Notes: a model not told the origin generated them from the letters alone. DNA of 64,000 nt from Metabacillus indicus LMG 22858 (GCF_000708755.2 NZ_JGVU02000001.1:434001-498000); one strand, 5' to 3'. Counted from the first letter of the stretch, positions 34,879 through 43,036 are shown. Numbers and translations: made by a program.

Positions 34879-35847
34879 ATGAAACTAGGAGTATTCACGG
34901 TTTTATTTTCAGATAAAAACCTCGATGAAATGCTGGATTATGTGAAAGAATCAGGTGTGGAAGCTGTTGAGATTGGAACAGGCTGCTATCCTGGAAATGC
35001 ACATTGTTCTTTAGAGGAGCTTCTTGGCAACAAGGAAAAGCAAAATGAGTATTTGGAGAAAGTTACTTCACGCGGACTGACAATCAGCGCATTCAGCTGC
35101 CACGGCAATCCGATTTCACCTGACTCGGCTTTTGCTGCTGAGTCTCATGAAACACTTGTTAAAACGATCAAGCTTGCAAACGAAATGAACGTTCCGGTTG
35201 TCAACTGCTTCTCCGGTACTGCAGGTGACCACGAAAATGCTAAATATCCAAACTGGCCGGTTGCCCCTTGGCCAAACGAATATGGCGACATTCTGAAGTG
35301 GCAATGGGAGCAAAAGCTGATTCCTTACTGGAAAGAAGTCGGCGAGCTTGCTCAAAGCCTGAACGTGAAAATCGGATTAGAACTTCACGGAGGGTTCCTG
35401 GTTCACACTCCATACACGCTGCTGAAATTGCGTGAGGAAACATGTGAAGCTATTGGTGCCAACCTTGATCCAAGTCACTTGTGGTGGCAGGGAATTGATC
35501 CTGTTGGAGCGATTAAAATCCTTGGAAAAGCGGGAGCGATTCATCATTTCCACGCTAAAGATACGTATCTTGACCAGGACAACATCAATATGTATGGGCT
35601 GACAGACATGCAGCCATACGGAGAAATTCAGTCAAGAGCATGGAATTTCCGTTCAGTCGGCTGCGGACACAGCATGCAGGAGTGGTCAGATATGATCAGT
35701 GCCCTTAGAACATACGGCTATGACTATGTTGTAAGCATTGAACATGAAGATCCGATCATGTCGATTGAAGAAGGCTTCCAGCGTGCAGTATCAAACTTAA
35801 AGAGCGTACTGATTAAAGAACAGCCTGCAAATATGTGGTGGGCATAA
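34879..35847 (+). CDS. Sugar phosphate isomerase/epimerase-family TIM barrel (second)
   Basis: A 322-residue protein of the same superfamily but a different subfamily from its neighbour. Metal-site candidates: IGLELHGGFLVHTPYTLL near residue 155, GANLDPSHLWWQGIDP near 190, HFHAKDTYLD near 224 and SIEHEDPIMS near 290. The WNFRSVGCGHS segment is typical of this subclass, which is often encoded with Gfo/Idh/MocA enzymes. Starts 14 bases after the previous gene with AAAGGAAG upstream. Confidence 0.9.
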   Translation: MKLGVFTVLFSDKNLDEMLDYVKESGVEAVEIGTGCYPGNAHCSLEELLGNKEKQNEYLEKVTSRGLTISAFSCHGNPISPDSAFAAESHETLVKTIKLANEMNVPVVNCFSGTAGDHENAKYPNWPVAPWPNEYGDILKWQWEQKLIPYWKEVGELAQSLNVKIGLELHGGFLVHTPYTLLKLREETCEAIGANLDPSHLWWQGIDPVGAIKILGKAGAIHHFHAKDTYLDQDNINMYGLTDMQPYGEIQSRAWNFRSVGCGHSMQEWSDMISALRTYGYDYVVSIEHEDPIMSIEEGFQRAVSNLKSVLIKEQPANMWWA

Positions 35848-35867
35848 GAATTTCTATATGGGATACA

Positions 35868-35900
35868 CCGTACAGGCGGGTTTGACACCTGCTTGTACGG
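35868..35900 (+). terminator. Hairpin after the isomerase genes
   Basis: CCGTACAGGCGGGT and ACCTGCTTGTACGG pair over 14 positions with two G-T pairs. The following GTTATTTCC is a weak U tract, so read-through into the LacI gene is likely. Confidence 0.6.
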
Positions 35901-36004
35901 GTTATTTCCAAAAAAACCTTTCCTCTCTTTATTCACCCCAAGCACCCCGCGCAAAACTCTGTTCAAGTAATTCAGAAGAAGCCATGAAAGTAAGGTGGAG
36001 AAGA

Positions 36005-37000
36005 ATGGCCACAATCAAAGATGTTGCAAAATTGGCCGGTGTTGCTGTTTCCACAGCATCCTATGCATTAAACAATAATTCAAGAGTCAATTCAGAAACG
36101 GCAAAACGCGTTCTGGAAGCTGCCAAAACCCTGAATTATCAGAAAAACGGGATAGCCAGGGATTTAAAGCGCAGCAAAACAGAAACAATCGGCATCATTG
36201 TCCAGGACCTGTCAGGACCTTTTTATTCAGAATTGATGAGAGGCGCACAGGATACCCTTCTCACTCACAAATACGGGCTGATTGCCTGCAGCGCCATCGG
36301 CGGAAATGTATGTACTGCGACAAAATTTTTAAGAGAACGAAGAGTAGACGGGGTCATCATTCTTGCTGAAAGCCTTCCGGATGAGCTGATTCTGCAGTCC
36401 GTCAGAGAAGATTTTCCGATTATCGTTCTTGACCGCAAGCTCGACAGTGACAGCATCATTCATGTCCTCGTCGATAATTTTTCAGGCGGATATCAGGCAA
36501 CGCAGCATCTCATCGATCTTGGCCATAAAGAGCTTGCCTATATTGGGGGACCGTCGCATAACCGCGACAATCAGCTCCGTTTTGAAGGCTATAAGCAGGC
36601 TCTGAAAGACTCGGGAATTCATCTCCATCCAAGCTGGATTCTTCAAGGCCAGTATACACGCGAAGGCGGATACTCTGCGGGCAAAATTCTCATGATGCAG
36701 GGGAACGCCCCGTCTGCTGTTTTCTGCGCAAATGACGAAATGGCGGTAGGTGCGATTAAAGCTTTTAAGGAAGCGGGTTTAAAAATACCGCATGATCTCT
36801 CTATCATTGGATTTGACGACATAGAAATCTCTCAGTATATCTCTCCGCCGCTGTCAACCGTTAAGCAGTCTAACTACGAAATTGGGTCTCTCGCGGCCCA
36901 CTTGATTTACCAGGCTCTGAATGAAGGGATAGAAGGCAGGGATTATCTGCTGCCGACCGAACTTGTTCTTAGAAGCTCAACAGCCCGGAAGCAGCTTTAA
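36005..37000 (+). CDS. LacI-family transcriptional regulator
   Basis: A 331-residue repressor with an N-terminal LacI helix-turn-helix (MATIKDVAKLAGVAVSTAS) and a periplasmic-binding-like sensor domain from about residue 60 (TIGIIVQDLSGPFYSELMRG; GFDDIEISQYISPPLSTV). The ligand is probably the inducer of the dehydrogenase/isomerase operon, and TGAAACGTTTCA sites at 31.8 kb are its likely operators. The ATG at 36,005 with GGTGGAG upstream is chosen; the frame extends upstream without LacI similarity. Confidence 0.92.
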   Translation: MATIKDVAKLAGVAVSTASYALNNNSRVNSETAKRVLEAAKTLNYQKNGIARDLKRSKTETIGIIVQDLSGPFYSELMRGAQDTLLTHKYGLIACSAIGGNVCTATKFLRERRVDGVIILAESLPDELILQSVREDFPIIVLDRKLDSDSIIHVLVDNFSGGYQATQHLIDLGHKELAYIGGPSHNRDNQLRFEGYKQALKDSGIHLHPSWILQGQYTREGGYSAGKILMMQGNAPSAVFCANDEMAVGAIKAFKEAGLKIPHDLSIIGFDDIEISQYISPPLSTVKQSNYEIGSLAAHLIYQALNEGIEGRDYLLPTELVLRSSTARKQL

Positions 37001-37078
37001 CAGCATAGCCGGGAGGAGAAATGATGCTCTTTTTATGATATAATTGAAGGCATCTTAAAAAGGAATGGAGTGAGATCG

Positions 37079-37402
37079 TTGAAAAAAGGCCCATTTTTCG
37101 TGAAAATTTGGTCAAATGGTCAAGTGATGATTCCTTCCTATATACGAAAAAAACTAAACATACAGTCAGGTGAGCGTGTCATTGTACGAACAGACGGCAG
37201 AACGATACAGCTGATGAAAAATGACAGCAGCACATTTGAAAACGAAACCATTATAAGCAGCAAAGGAACCGTGACCATACCAAGCGAAATAAGAAATCTC
37301 TGTGATATTGATGTTGGCGAGAAGCTGAAAATAGACTGGAACGAAGCGATGCAGAAAATAACGTTCAGCCTGCCGGATCACATGTCTACATTATCAAGCT
37401 GA
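37079..37402 (+). CDS. Tandem SpoVT/AbrB-domain protein
   Basis: A 107-residue protein with two successive swapped-hairpin AbrB domains: VKIWSNGQVMIPSYIRKKL (near residue 8) and ISSKGTVTIPSEIRNL (near 54). A normal AbrB dimer is built from two chains; here both halves are in one. A DNA-binding regulator is likely, but an antitoxin-like role is possible although no toxin gene is adjacent. The TTG at 37,079 follows GGAGTG by 7 bases; an in-frame GTG lies at 37,070. A TATAAT box is at 37,039. Confidence 0.8.
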   Translation: MKKGPFFVKIWSNGQVMIPSYIRKKLNIQSGERVIVRTDGRTIQLMKNDSSTFENETIISSKGTVTIPSEIRNLCDIDVGEKLKIDWNEAMQKITFSLPDHMSTLSS

Positions 37403-37442
37403 CGCAGAAGACGTGTCTTTTGCAGAGCGCAGGAGGACTTTA

Positions 37443-37835
37443 GTGAAAAAAGTTACGCTCTTTCTCATGACAGCCTTATTTGCTTTTCTTCTGTCAGGCT
37501 GCAGGGACGAAGACGAAGGAAGAGACCGGAGGCTTGTTGCAGCAGAAGATATGTTAGAGGCAATTTTAGAAGAAGATGAAAGGGAGATGAAAGACCTTTA
37601 CCTCAAAGGAGCTTATCATACACCCGAAGAATTGATTTCCCTCAAGAAAAAATGGGGAATTGACAATCTGGAACTAAAGGATTTTGATTTTCAGGAAGAA
37701 AGCTTTTACGTTTACCGCGCCTATTATGACCAGGATGACCAGACGGAGAGAAAAGCGATTGTCCTGCGCGTCAGGGAAACGGAAGATGACCGGATCATTG
37801 TTGATTTTGTTGATCAGATTACGGAAAAAAAATAA
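37443..37835 (+). CDS. Hypothetical lipoprotein
   Basis: A 130-residue lipoprotein: signal MKKVTLFLMTALFAFLLSGC with the lipidated Cys20, then an acidic, highly charged region and a small alpha+beta domain (EEDEREMKDLYLKG, RKAIVLRVRETEDDRII). No named family recognised; the size and layout recall NTF2-like lipoproteins. GTG at 37,443 with AGGAGG 6 bases upstream. It follows the AbrB-like gene by 40 bases and probably shares its transcript. Confidence 0.75.
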   Translation: MKKVTLFLMTALFAFLLSGCRDEDEGRDRRLVAAEDMLEAILEEDEREMKDLYLKGAYHTPEELISLKKKWGIDNLELKDFDFQEESFYVYRAYYDQDDQTERKAIVLRVRETEDDRIIVDFVDQITEKK

Positions 37836-37875
37836 GAGTGATCTGAATAGAAACGGCGTTGAAACGGTATTAATG

Positions 37876-37911
37876 AAAAACCAGGCTCAGATGTTGAGCC
37901 TGGTTTTTTAT
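37876..37911. terminator. Bidirectional terminator
   Basis: AAAAACCAGGCTCA and TGAGCCTGGTTTTTT form the stem between two convergent lipoprotein genes. Confidence 0.92.
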
Positions 37912-37918
37912 ATGGATA

Positions 37919-38593
37919 TCAGCGGAACACTAACTTTTCAATCAAGCTGATAATCTCCTGACCATCCCTTGGTTCAATAGAAACGAGCTTTGTGTTGTTC
38001 AGGATATCTTCTGTATCTTTTTGAAGTTCTTTTTCATCAGTACCGGGAGGGGGAGCTTCCCAGCGCATCGGGGTCGCATACACATGAATGGTTCCGTCGC
38101 CATTTCCTCTGTAAGTAACCGATCCATCAACTAAACGGGAGCCGGATAACTGAATGACGTCTTCCGGATAGACTGCACTGTTGTCTATATTGGGATTGAC
38201 AGGTTCTCCCGGGGGAATATGCCTGATATTGAGCTCATCAATCTCCTGATTCGGACCAAGCTGAGCCCACACTCTTGCGTATTCAATTTCTTCGGTGGAG
38301 TAGCTGTTCAGTGAGTCTGTCTGCCTGGAGCTGTCATCATCAGCCCCGCTCTTTTCAATGTCTTTTGGATCGCCGCTTTTTACAGAGGAGGAATCTGCTT
38401 CTTTAGGAGCAGATTCCTTCTTCTCATTTATAGGTTCATCTATAACCGCTTCCGCGTCATCATCAATGTTCGCACCTGAACCTGAAGATGAGCTGTTTTT
38501 TGTAGAGGCAGGTTCTTTGGCTATGTTTTCAGTGCACCCTCCAAGCAGCACCAGCAGTCCGAGAAATAAAAAAAGCATCGCCGTTTTTTGCAT
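37919..38593 (-). CDS. Hypothetical lipoprotein with low-complexity linker
   Basis: A 224-residue lipoprotein with lipobox LLGGC (Cys20), a long Ser/Asp/Glu/Lys-rich linker (about residues 21-100) and a C-terminal domain with YARVWAQLGPNQEIDELNI and VTYRGNGDGTIHVYATPMRW. The layout resembles Bacillaceae lipoproteins of unknown function; no enzymatic motif is visible. Monocistronic, with AAAGGAGAC before the ATG. Confidence 0.75.
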   Translation of the reverse strand: MQKTAMLFLFLGLLVLLGGCTENIAKEPASTKNSSSSGSGANIDDDAEAVIDEPINEKKESAPKEADSSSVKSGDPKDIEKSGADDDSSRQTDSLNSYSTEEIEYARVWAQLGPNQEIDELNIRHIPPGEPVNPNIDNSAVYPEDVIQLSGSRLVDGSVTYRGNGDGTIHVYATPMRWEAPPPGTDEKELQKDTEDILNNTKLVSIEPRDGQEIISLIEKLVFR

Positions 38594-38770
38594 TCGTAAA
38601 ATGTCTCCTTTCCATTTACAAGTTCCGGCCGCAAATATTAACTACTTAGGACTGAAGCCGGTAAAGCTGGAAGTCCATCCTCTATTATGACATAAGTTTC
38701 CTTTTAAGTTCATGTAAAACTTCAAAAATATTCCAATATTATATATTCTTGCCGAATCCAGCAAATGAAC

Positions 38771-38812
38771 AGAAAAAAGCCGGGTGATACCTGATTGGTT
38801 TCACCCGGCTTT
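38771..38812 (-). terminator. Terminator of spo0E-like gene
   Basis: GCCGGGTGA and TCACCCGGC form the stem; the minus strand continues with six T. Confidence 0.88.
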
Positions 38813-38822
38813 ATATATGATT

Positions 38823-38981
38823 TCAATTAGAAGCATCCTGGATTCTGCTGCCAATGTTTAAGAGGCGGTCCAGCTGCTGGCTTGCCCTGACTGTGGAAGC
38901 GGAACTCAGCCCTTCACGTTTAGCGCTCTCTACCATTTTCTTCCGATATTTTTCGATTAACATGTCCATTCGGTTCAACAT
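38823..38981 (-). CDS. Spo0E-like aspartyl-phosphate phosphatase
   Basis: A 52-residue protein with the Spo0E signature: a first helix with LIEKYRKKMVESAKREGL and a second with ASQQLDRLLN, matching the SQELD motif with Gln for Glu. Spo0E-family proteins dephosphorylate Spo0A-P, or act on other response regulators, to delay sporulation. The gene is too short for ordinary frame cut-offs; GAGGAGCGG precedes the ATG and a terminator follows. Target unknown; the SQQLD variant is tolerated in some members, I believe. Confidence 0.82.
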   Translation of the reverse strand: MLNRMDMLIEKYRKKMVESAKREGLSSASTVRASQQLDRLLNIGSRIQDASN

Positions 38982-39036
38982 ACCACCGCTCCTCTGCATG
39001 CGTTATTAATCTATATATCGTCCATTTTTTCCTTTT

Positions 39037-39486
39037 TTAAACATTTGTATTGATAGACGTCAGCTTTTTCAGTAAATTTCTGAACTCAAGGTTTAATCGT
39101 TCAAAATCTTCCTGATTGAGTCCGCTCGCTGAAAGCATATATTCTGGAACGCGGTATGCTTCTGTTTGAAGTTTTCTGCCGCGCTCTGTCAAACAGATAT
39201 TTACTTTGCGTTCATCTTTTTTTGAGCGGTTGCGCTGAACAAAACCGGCTTCTTCCAGTCTTTTCAGCAGCGGAGTAAGAGTGCCGGAATCCAGGAACAA
39301 TTCCTTTCCAAGTGCTTTTACACTGATTTCTTCCTGTTCCCAGAGAACAAGCATGACAAGGTATTGAGGGTAGGTCAGCCCCAGTTCCTGGAGTATGGGC
39401 CTGTACAGTTTTGTCATTTCTCTTGAACAGGCATAAATGGAAAAGCATAGCTGCTGCTCCAGGCTGAGAGAGTTTTCTGATGCCAT
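39037..39486 (-). CDS. ohrR: OhrR, organic peroxide-sensing MarR-family repressor
   Basis: A 149-residue MarR regulator closely like B. subtilis OhrR: CFSIYACSREMTKLYRPIL with reactive Cys14 (Cys15 in B. subtilis), ELGLTYPQYLVMLVLWE and LDSGTLTPLLKRLE. Organic hydroperoxides oxidise this Cys and release DNA. A second Cys20 is present. The start at 39,486 is chosen because AGGAG precedes it and it places the Cys correctly; an ATG at 39,507 has no ribosome site. Divergent from the ohr gene with a shared operator. Confidence 0.93.
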   Translation of the reverse strand: MASENSLSLEQQLCFSIYACSREMTKLYRPILQELGLTYPQYLVMLVLWEQEEISVKALGKELFLDSGTLTPLLKRLEEAGFVQRNRSKKDERKVNICLTERGRKLQTEAYRVPEYMLSASGLNQEDFERLNLEFRNLLKKLTSINTNV

Positions 39487-39559
39487 GATGAATGATTCTC
39501 CTGACATTTCATATTTGACAAGAACAGTATACCCTTGTTATATTAGTTTTGCAAAAATA

Positions 39560-39573
39560 AATTGTGCACAATT
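39560..39573 (+). promoter_or_regulatory. OhrR operator
   Basis: AATTGTGCACAATT is a perfect 14-bp palindrome inside an AT-rich repeat (TAAATTGT..ACAATTAAATTATA), similar to the known B. subtilis ohrA operator. It sits between ohrR and ohr. Confidence 0.75.
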
Positions 39574-39603
39574 AAATTATACAAAATCAAAGGAGAGATT
39601 CAC

Positions 39604-40017
39604 ATGCAAAAGCTATACACTGCAACAGCATCAGCCATTGGCGGCAGGGAAGGACGGGTGCAGACCTCTGACAATTTCCTGGATCTTGCAATTGAGATGC
39701 CGAAAGCGCTGGGAGGACGCGGCGGAGAAGGAACGAACCCGGAACAGCTGTTTGCCGCAGGGTATGCAGCATGTTTTGACAGTGCACTGAACCTGGTTGC
39801 CCGTACTGAGCGTGAGAAAATTGGCCAGACAAAAGTCACTTCCCACGTTTCGATCGGCAAAGATGACTCCGGCTTTGGACTGTCGGTTGTACTTGAAGTT
39901 CATATTCCAGAGGTCTCAGAAGAACGCGCGATGGAGCTTGTTCAAAAAGCTCACGGCGTATGCCCGTATTCAAAAGCGGTCAAAGGTAATATTGAAGTGG
40001 AATTGAAAATTGTTTAA
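39604..40017 (+). CDS. ohrA: Organic hydroperoxide resistance protein (Ohr)
   Basis: A 137-residue Ohr/OsmC thiol peroxidase reducing organic hydroperoxides. Catalytic Cys57 (YAACFDSAL) and resolving Cys120 (HGVCPYSKAV) are both present, as are the start YTATASAIGGREG and EGTNPEQLFAAGY. AAAGGAG precedes the ATG, and a terminator follows. Regulated by the divergent OhrR. Confidence 0.97.
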   Translation: MQKLYTATASAIGGREGRVQTSDNFLDLAIEMPKALGGRGGEGTNPEQLFAAGYAACFDSALNLVARTEREKIGQTKVTSHVSIGKDDSGFGLSVVLEVHIPEVSEERAMELVQKAHGVCPYSKAVKGNIEVELKIV

Positions 40018-40023
40018 AGATAG

Positions 40024-40054
40024 AAAAGAGCTCACGCAGGACGTGAGCTCTTTT
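40024..40054. terminator. Bidirectional terminator
   Basis: AAAAGAGCTCACG and CGTGAGCTCTTTT form the stem between ohr and the convergent subtilisin gene. Confidence 0.9.
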
Positions 40055-40057
40055 GCT

Positions 40058-41185
40058 TTATTGAATGGCGGCCTGGACATTAATCAATCCCGCACCATAA
40101 TAAAATGGGTCGCCCAAAGGCAGAGCAGTGCTTTTCAGCCTGCTTCGGACTTCTGTATTAGACATGGATGGATATTTTGACAAAATAAGGGCTGCAGCAC
40201 CAGCTACATGAGGCGAAGCCATTGAAGTTCCATTAAATGATGCATACTTATTTCCAGGAACCGAACTTAAAATATTTACACCCGGAGCCATCACTTCAAG
40301 TTCGCTGCCGACACTTGAAAATGAAGCTCTGGCATTTGCTGAATCAACGGCTCCAACAGCAATGGCAGAACTGTATTTGGCAGGATAGCCAATCGTATTC
40401 CGTTTGCCCTTTGTTCCGCTGTTTCCTGCAGCAGCAACAACGACTACTCCTCTGCTGTAAGCGAGGTCTACGGCCTGTTTAAGAGCTGTTGAATCCTGAC
40501 TGCCGCCGAGGCTCATGTTAATAACATCCATACCATTAGCAACAGCCCACTCAATTCCCTGTGCGATTCCACTGTAGCTGCCGCTTCCTGTCGAATCAAG
40601 AACCTTTACAGCATAAAGAGAAACGTCCGGTGCAGTACCAAGCACTCCAACTGTATTATTTAATGCTGCTACAGTACCTGCTACATGAGTCCCGTGACTG
40701 TCTCCATCAACAAATGGATCGGGCTCATTTGGGATAAAGCTTGCTCCGCCAGAAACATTCAGATCTTCATGGGAAGCGTCAATTCCGGAATCGAGAATGG
40801 CAACTTTTACACCGCTTCCTTTCACCCCTGACGCCTGAACAGCGTCTGCTTTAATTTGTGAGATTCCGTAAGGCACCGATTGTCCAATGGCCTTTGCTTG
40901 GAAATCCTCTTCAACAAACAGTACGTTCGGGTTTTTCTCGAGTGCTGCCGCTGCCTGATCCGGCAGGGTGGCATGAACAACATTCATATATTTATATTGA
41001 TGCTTGACCTTGCCCCCGAAACCGGAGATGATAGATGCCTTCATTTTAGAATCTTTAACAGTTGGTTTCATCCCGATGAGGTAATCTTTTTTTACTGTCT
41101 CCGCTCCTGCCGGCTGGATGGAAAATGCCATTGTGAAAGCTAGAATAGCAGCAAGAAGCAGACTGAAAATCTTTTTCTTTTTCAT
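40058..41185 (-). CDS. aprE: Secreted subtilisin (S8 serine protease), AprE-like
   Basis: A 375-residue prepro-subtilisin. Signal peptide about 1-28, propeptide (inhibitor I9) about 29-100, mature enzyme from about Gln102 ([12 protein letters not shown]), 274 residues, matching subtilisin size. Catalytic triad Asp132 (AILDSGID), His164 (DSHGTHVAG) and Ser321 (NGTSMASPH). The ATG at 41,185 follows GGGGGGAA. It is divergent from the NprR-like regulator, and its promoter region holds boxes repeated in the regulator's promoter, which points to quorum control of protease secretion. Confidence 0.95.
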   Translation of the reverse strand: MKKKKIFSLLLAAILAFTMAFSIQPAGAETVKKDYLIGMKPTVKDSKMKASIISGFGGKVKHQYKYMNVVHATLPDQAAAALEKNPNVLFVEEDFQAKAIGQSVPYGISQIKADAVQASGVKGSGVKVAILDSGIDASHEDLNVSGGASFIPNEPDPFVDGDSHGTHVAGTVAALNNTVGVLGTAPDVSLYAVKVLDSTGSGSYSGIAQGIEWAVANGMDVINMSLGGSQDSTALKQAVDLAYSRGVVVVAAAGNSGTKGKRNTIGYPAKYSSAIAVGAVDSANARASFSSVGSELEVMAPGVNILSSVPGNKYASFNGTSMASPHVAGAAALILSKYPSMSNTEVRSRLKSTALPLGDPFYYGAGLINVQAAIQ

Positions 41186-41262
41186 CAAATTCCCCCCTAG
41201 AATAAATAACTGAATAGATTGACTATTCTATTAATTATGCTACCATTTTAATAGAAGGTCTT

Positions 41263-41274
41263 GTATTGGGAAAA
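41263..41274 (+). promoter_or_regulatory. Shared box 1 (possible NprR site)
   Basis: GTATTGGGAAAA lies 78 bases before the subtilisin start. Its exact 12-bp inverted copy is at 41,388. Confidence 0.45.
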
Positions 41275-41334
41275 ATGAGCCTTTTTTCACCGCTTAGTGC
41301 AGAAAAGCAGAGGGGTGTTTCCTCACAACTTTTA

Positions 41335-41347
41335 ATATTGGGAAATA
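41335..41347 (+). promoter_or_regulatory. Shared box 2 (variant)
   Basis: ATATTGGGAAATA, same orientation as box 1, in the middle of the divergent promoter region. Confidence 0.4.
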
Positions 41348-41387
41348 AGGTCGTATTTTTTCAATTAATTTCGGAAAATTAAGTCTA

Positions 41388-41399
41388 TTTTCCCAATAC
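41388..41399 (-). promoter_or_regulatory. Shared box 3 (possible NprR site)
   Basis: TTTTCCCAATAC on the plus strand is the exact inverse of box 1. It lies 69 bases before the regulator start. Confidence 0.45.
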
Positions 41400-41467
41400 G
41401 AAACGACAAGGAATCGTCATAATAAAGAGAGAATGACATATACAGATTAGTAGATGAGGTGCTGCCC

Positions 41468-42721
41468 ATGGAAATCGGAAGTCGGATAAGGTTCTATCGC
41501 ATACAGCAGAATATGACCCAGGAGGAACTGTCTAGAGGCATCATTTCCACTTCATACTTATCGAAAATTGAAAATAACCAGACCACAGCAAGCATCGAGG
41601 TGTTGGATTTCCTCTGCAGCAGACTTACAATCAACCTCATCGAAGAAGAAGAAATTCCGCTCATGAAGTCCCTGTTTGACTGGTACCATGATATCGTTCA
41701 CCGCAGGCAGGATACTCTCAAAAAAAGATACGAAGAGCTCCGGGAGAAAATCCATTCCACAAGCGACACAACAGCCATGCTGTATTTTGTTCTTTTTGAG
41801 TTCAGATACTTGCTCACAGAAAGAGATTTTGCAGAAGCAGAAGCAAAGCTTGAGAAAATCAGCCTCTATAAAGATATCTTTGAAGAAAAAATGACGTACT
41901 ATTACGAGAAATTCGTCGGGCTTCATCACTACCTTCAGAGCAAATATTCCTCAGCCCTCATGCATCTTAAAGGAGCTGAACGGTTTTTAACGAAGCATCT
42001 CCCCTTTGAAAAATGGGAAGAAGCGGATCTCTATTATTCAATCGCCCTTACCCTCAGCCAGCTGCGAAAGGCAGCCCTGGTCATTCAATATACTCACTTC
42101 GCATTAAATATCTACCAGTCAAGATATGATTTAATGAGGTGTGCTGAGTGCCAGATTCTGCTTGGGATTAATTATTTGAGGTGTGAGGAGTACAGCAGGT
42201 CAGAGGAAAGCTATCAGCTTGCCCGAAAAATAGCCGAACAGCTGAATGATAAAAGTTTACTGGGCATGATCTGCCATAACATGGGGTATTTAAGTTCTAT
42301 CACCAAAAAATACGAGCAGGCAATTATTCATTACAACGAGGCCTTGAAGTACAAAAATAAACATGAGGCGTTAAGCACAATTTTCTCCATTCTCTACGCC
42401 TATTACCAGCTGGACAAGAAAGAGGAGGCCGAAAAGTGGATTCTTGAAGGCCAAACCATTTTAAAGCAGAATCCTAATCAGGAATATGCTTATCATTTTA
42501 AAGTCTATGCTTCTCTGCTAAAAGGCAACCTTTCAGCTGAATTTGAATTCTTTATGCTGGAAGTGGTAATTCCATACTTTATTGAACATGAAAAGCAGCA
42601 ATATATTATCGAATACTCGGAGCTCATGGCCTCTTACTTCGAAGAGCGCCACAAATATAAATCAGCGGCACACTACTATCAAATCGTATGTCATGCTTTA
42701 AAAAGAGCTTATTCAAATTAG
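41468..42721 (+). CDS. nprR: NprR-like quorum-sensing regulator (RNPP family)
   Basis: A 417-residue RNPP regulator: N-terminal XRE helix-turn-helix (residues 1-60, SRIRFYRIQQNMTQEELS; YLSKIENNQTTASIEVLDFL) and a C-terminal superhelix of TPR repeats (about 85-410, for example CHNMGYLSSITKKYEQAIIH near 276). RNPP regulators bind a re-imported peptide in the TPR groove; here the precursor gene starts 19 bases downstream. Size and layout are those of NprR, which activates extracellular proteases. GAGGTG precedes ATG 41,468. The divergent subtilisin gene is a likely target. Confidence 0.88.
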   Translation: MEIGSRIRFYRIQQNMTQEELSRGIISTSYLSKIENNQTTASIEVLDFLCSRLTINLIEEEEIPLMKSLFDWYHDIVHRRQDTLKKRYEELREKIHSTSDTTAMLYFVLFEFRYLLTERDFAEAEAKLEKISLYKDIFEEKMTYYYEKFVGLHHYLQSKYSSALMHLKGAERFLTKHLPFEKWEEADLYYSIALTLSQLRKAALVIQYTHFALNIYQSRYDLMRCAECQILLGINYLRCEEYSRSEESYQLARKIAEQLNDKSLLGMICHNMGYLSSITKKYEQAIIHYNEALKYKNKHEALSTIFSILYAYYQLDKKEEAEKWILEGQTILKQNPNQEYAYHFKVYASLLKGNLSAEFEFFMLEVVIPYFIEHEKQQYIIEYSELMASYFEERHKYKSAAHYYQIVCHALKRAYSN

Positions 42722-42740
42722 GAAAAGAGGAGAATGATTC

Positions 42741-42896
42741 ATGAAGAAACTATTAGTTGGATTAACCACTGGCGTATTCTCTCTGGCATTTGCAGCGGGA
42801 GTTGGACTTTTCTCAGAACCGGACCATCCGAAAATTGTTTCTGAACCTGATCACCCGAAGATTGTTTCGGAGCCGGATCATCCAAAAATTGTTTAA
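42741..42896 (+). CDS. Triple-repeat signalling peptide precursor (NprX-like)
   Basis: A 51-residue product: a Sec-type signal (MKKLLVGLTTGVFSLAFAAG) followed from residue 25 by three perfect tandem copies of SEPDHPKIV, ending at the last Val. The three DNA copies differ at 4 to 6 bases pairwise and all changes are synonymous. Position 19 bases after nprR, a signal peptide and a terminal signalling sequence match nprX-type genes, whose known Bacillus cereus peptide SKPDIVG shares S-x-P-D. Likely secreted, processed, taken up by Opp and bound by NprR. GAGGAG lies before the ATG. The exact mature form is unknown. Confidence 0.85.
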   Translation: MKKLLVGLTTGVFSLAFAAGVGLFSEPDHPKIVSEPDHPKIVSEPDHPKIV

Positions 42897-42947
42897 TCTT
42901 TAAACATAGGCTGTGACCAGCGAGTTTGGCTCGATACTATTTTTAGT

Positions 42948-42985
42948 AAAAAAAAACCGAACTAGGGTGCTAGTTTGGTTTTTTT
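42948..42985 (+). terminator. Terminator after the peptide gene
   Basis: AAACCGAACTAG, GGTG loop and CTAGTTTGGTTT pair fully (one G-T), followed by T. It resembles the 1,646 terminator that precedes the other family A array. Confidence 0.88.
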
Positions 42986-43036
42986 ATGTTTAAAGTCTAT
43001 GAATGGATTCGTGTTTGTGTGTTTTTATACTAGTGT

